Assembly (NCBI GenBank): GCA_045658225.1
Contig: JAZOUO010000020.1
Location: 1 to 15,076, forward strand
Direction: 5' to 3'
DNA from: SVTX01 sp045658225
Lineage (GTDB): Bacteria > Bacillota > Clostridia > Oscillospirales > CAG-272
Length of the DNA stretch: 15,076 nt
The notes under the pieces were generated by a model that did not search any database, had not been told where the DNA came from, and saw only the letters and a program-made list of their open reading frames with translations. Positions 14,990-15,076 of this stretch are shown here, one piece after another (within the stretch, counting starts at the first letter, position 1; each line of letters starts with the position of its first letter). A program made the translations under genes and the position numbers.

Positions 14990-15043
14990 TTTTTGCCGAG
15001 CGGGTGACCGTGAGGCAAAAATTTTGCACTGATTTTCAGTGCA
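14990..15043 (+). other. Two hairpins in the spacer between tRNAs
   Basis: First, TTTTTGCC/GGCAAAAA (14990-14997 and 15014-15021), with a further CGG/CCG pairing inside (15001-15003 and 15008-15010). Second, TGCACTGA/TCAGTGCA (15025-15032 and 15036-15043) with a 3-base loop, ending two bases before the next tRNA. They probably mark processing sites; the first could also act as a weak terminator. Confidence 0.55.
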
Positions 15044-15045
15044 GT

Positions 15046-15076
15046 GTGCCTTTAGCTCAGCTGGATAGAGCAACTG
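15046..15076 (+). tRNA. 5' part of a second tRNA, probably tRNA-Arg (cut by window edge)
   Basis: GTGCCTT (15046-15052) fits an acceptor 5' strand, followed by T8, A9, then the D-arm GCTC...GAGC around AGCTGGATA and the start of the anticodon stem (AACTG). The anticodon lies outside the window. The sequence resembles Firmicute tRNA-Arg genes from memory, so the amino acid is tentative. Confidence 0.8.

Overview
The window reads as chromosome of a low-to-mid-GC Firmicute, most likely a gut-type member of the Clostridia. The reasons are Gram-positive style ribosome binding sites, sigma-A type promoters with 17-bp spacers, U-tract terminators, PrsA-like secretion chaperones, a pyrophosphate-type phosphofructokinase, and heavy use of AGA and ATA codons. 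The genus cannot be given from sequence reading alone. All genes lie on the + strand.

Region 1 (1-5095): the C-terminal two thirds of mfd (transcription-repair coupling factor), cut by the left edge, then two paralogous PrsA/parvulin-like proteins (one lipoprotein, one with a membrane anchor), ending at a strong terminator. Region 2 (5138-6878): a clear promoter, serine acetyltransferase cysE, a diacylglycerol/lipid kinase, and a strong terminator. Region 3 (6900-8289): two tandem MgtC/SapB-family membrane proteins, starting only 21 bases after that terminator. Region 4 (8337-9705): a consensus promoter, a phosphofructokinase with the PPi-type signature, and a terminator.

Region 5 (9716-11890): three tightly packed genes (108, 56 and 522 residues). 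They resemble the neck/tail structural block of gut Firmicute phages: a helical neck-type protein, a small coiled-coil protein and a beta-rich propeller-like protein. They are isolated between housekeeping genes, with no terminase, portal, capsid, integrase or lysis gene nearby. All frames are open, ribosome sites are good and the last pair overlaps by ATGA. A terminator-like hairpin sits directly before the first gene. This orphan phage structural cassette is the most unusual element in the window.

Region 6 (11958-14776): a consensus promoter, an 884-residue protein with a CvpA-like membrane domain fused to a roughly 700-residue extracytoplasmic part, and a GC-rich terminator with a GCAA loop. 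Region 7 (14839-15076): a consensus promoter, tRNA-Gly(UCC) and the start of a second tRNA (probably tRNA-Arg), with stable hairpins before and between them.

No stretch above 300 bases lacks a gene. The longest gaps (163-204 bases) hold the promoters, terminators and hairpins listed. No CRISPR array, IS element, riboswitch or replication origin was seen. Mfd and the PrsA pair are probably co-transcribed, as are cysE with the lipid kinase, the two mgtC genes, and the three phage-like genes.
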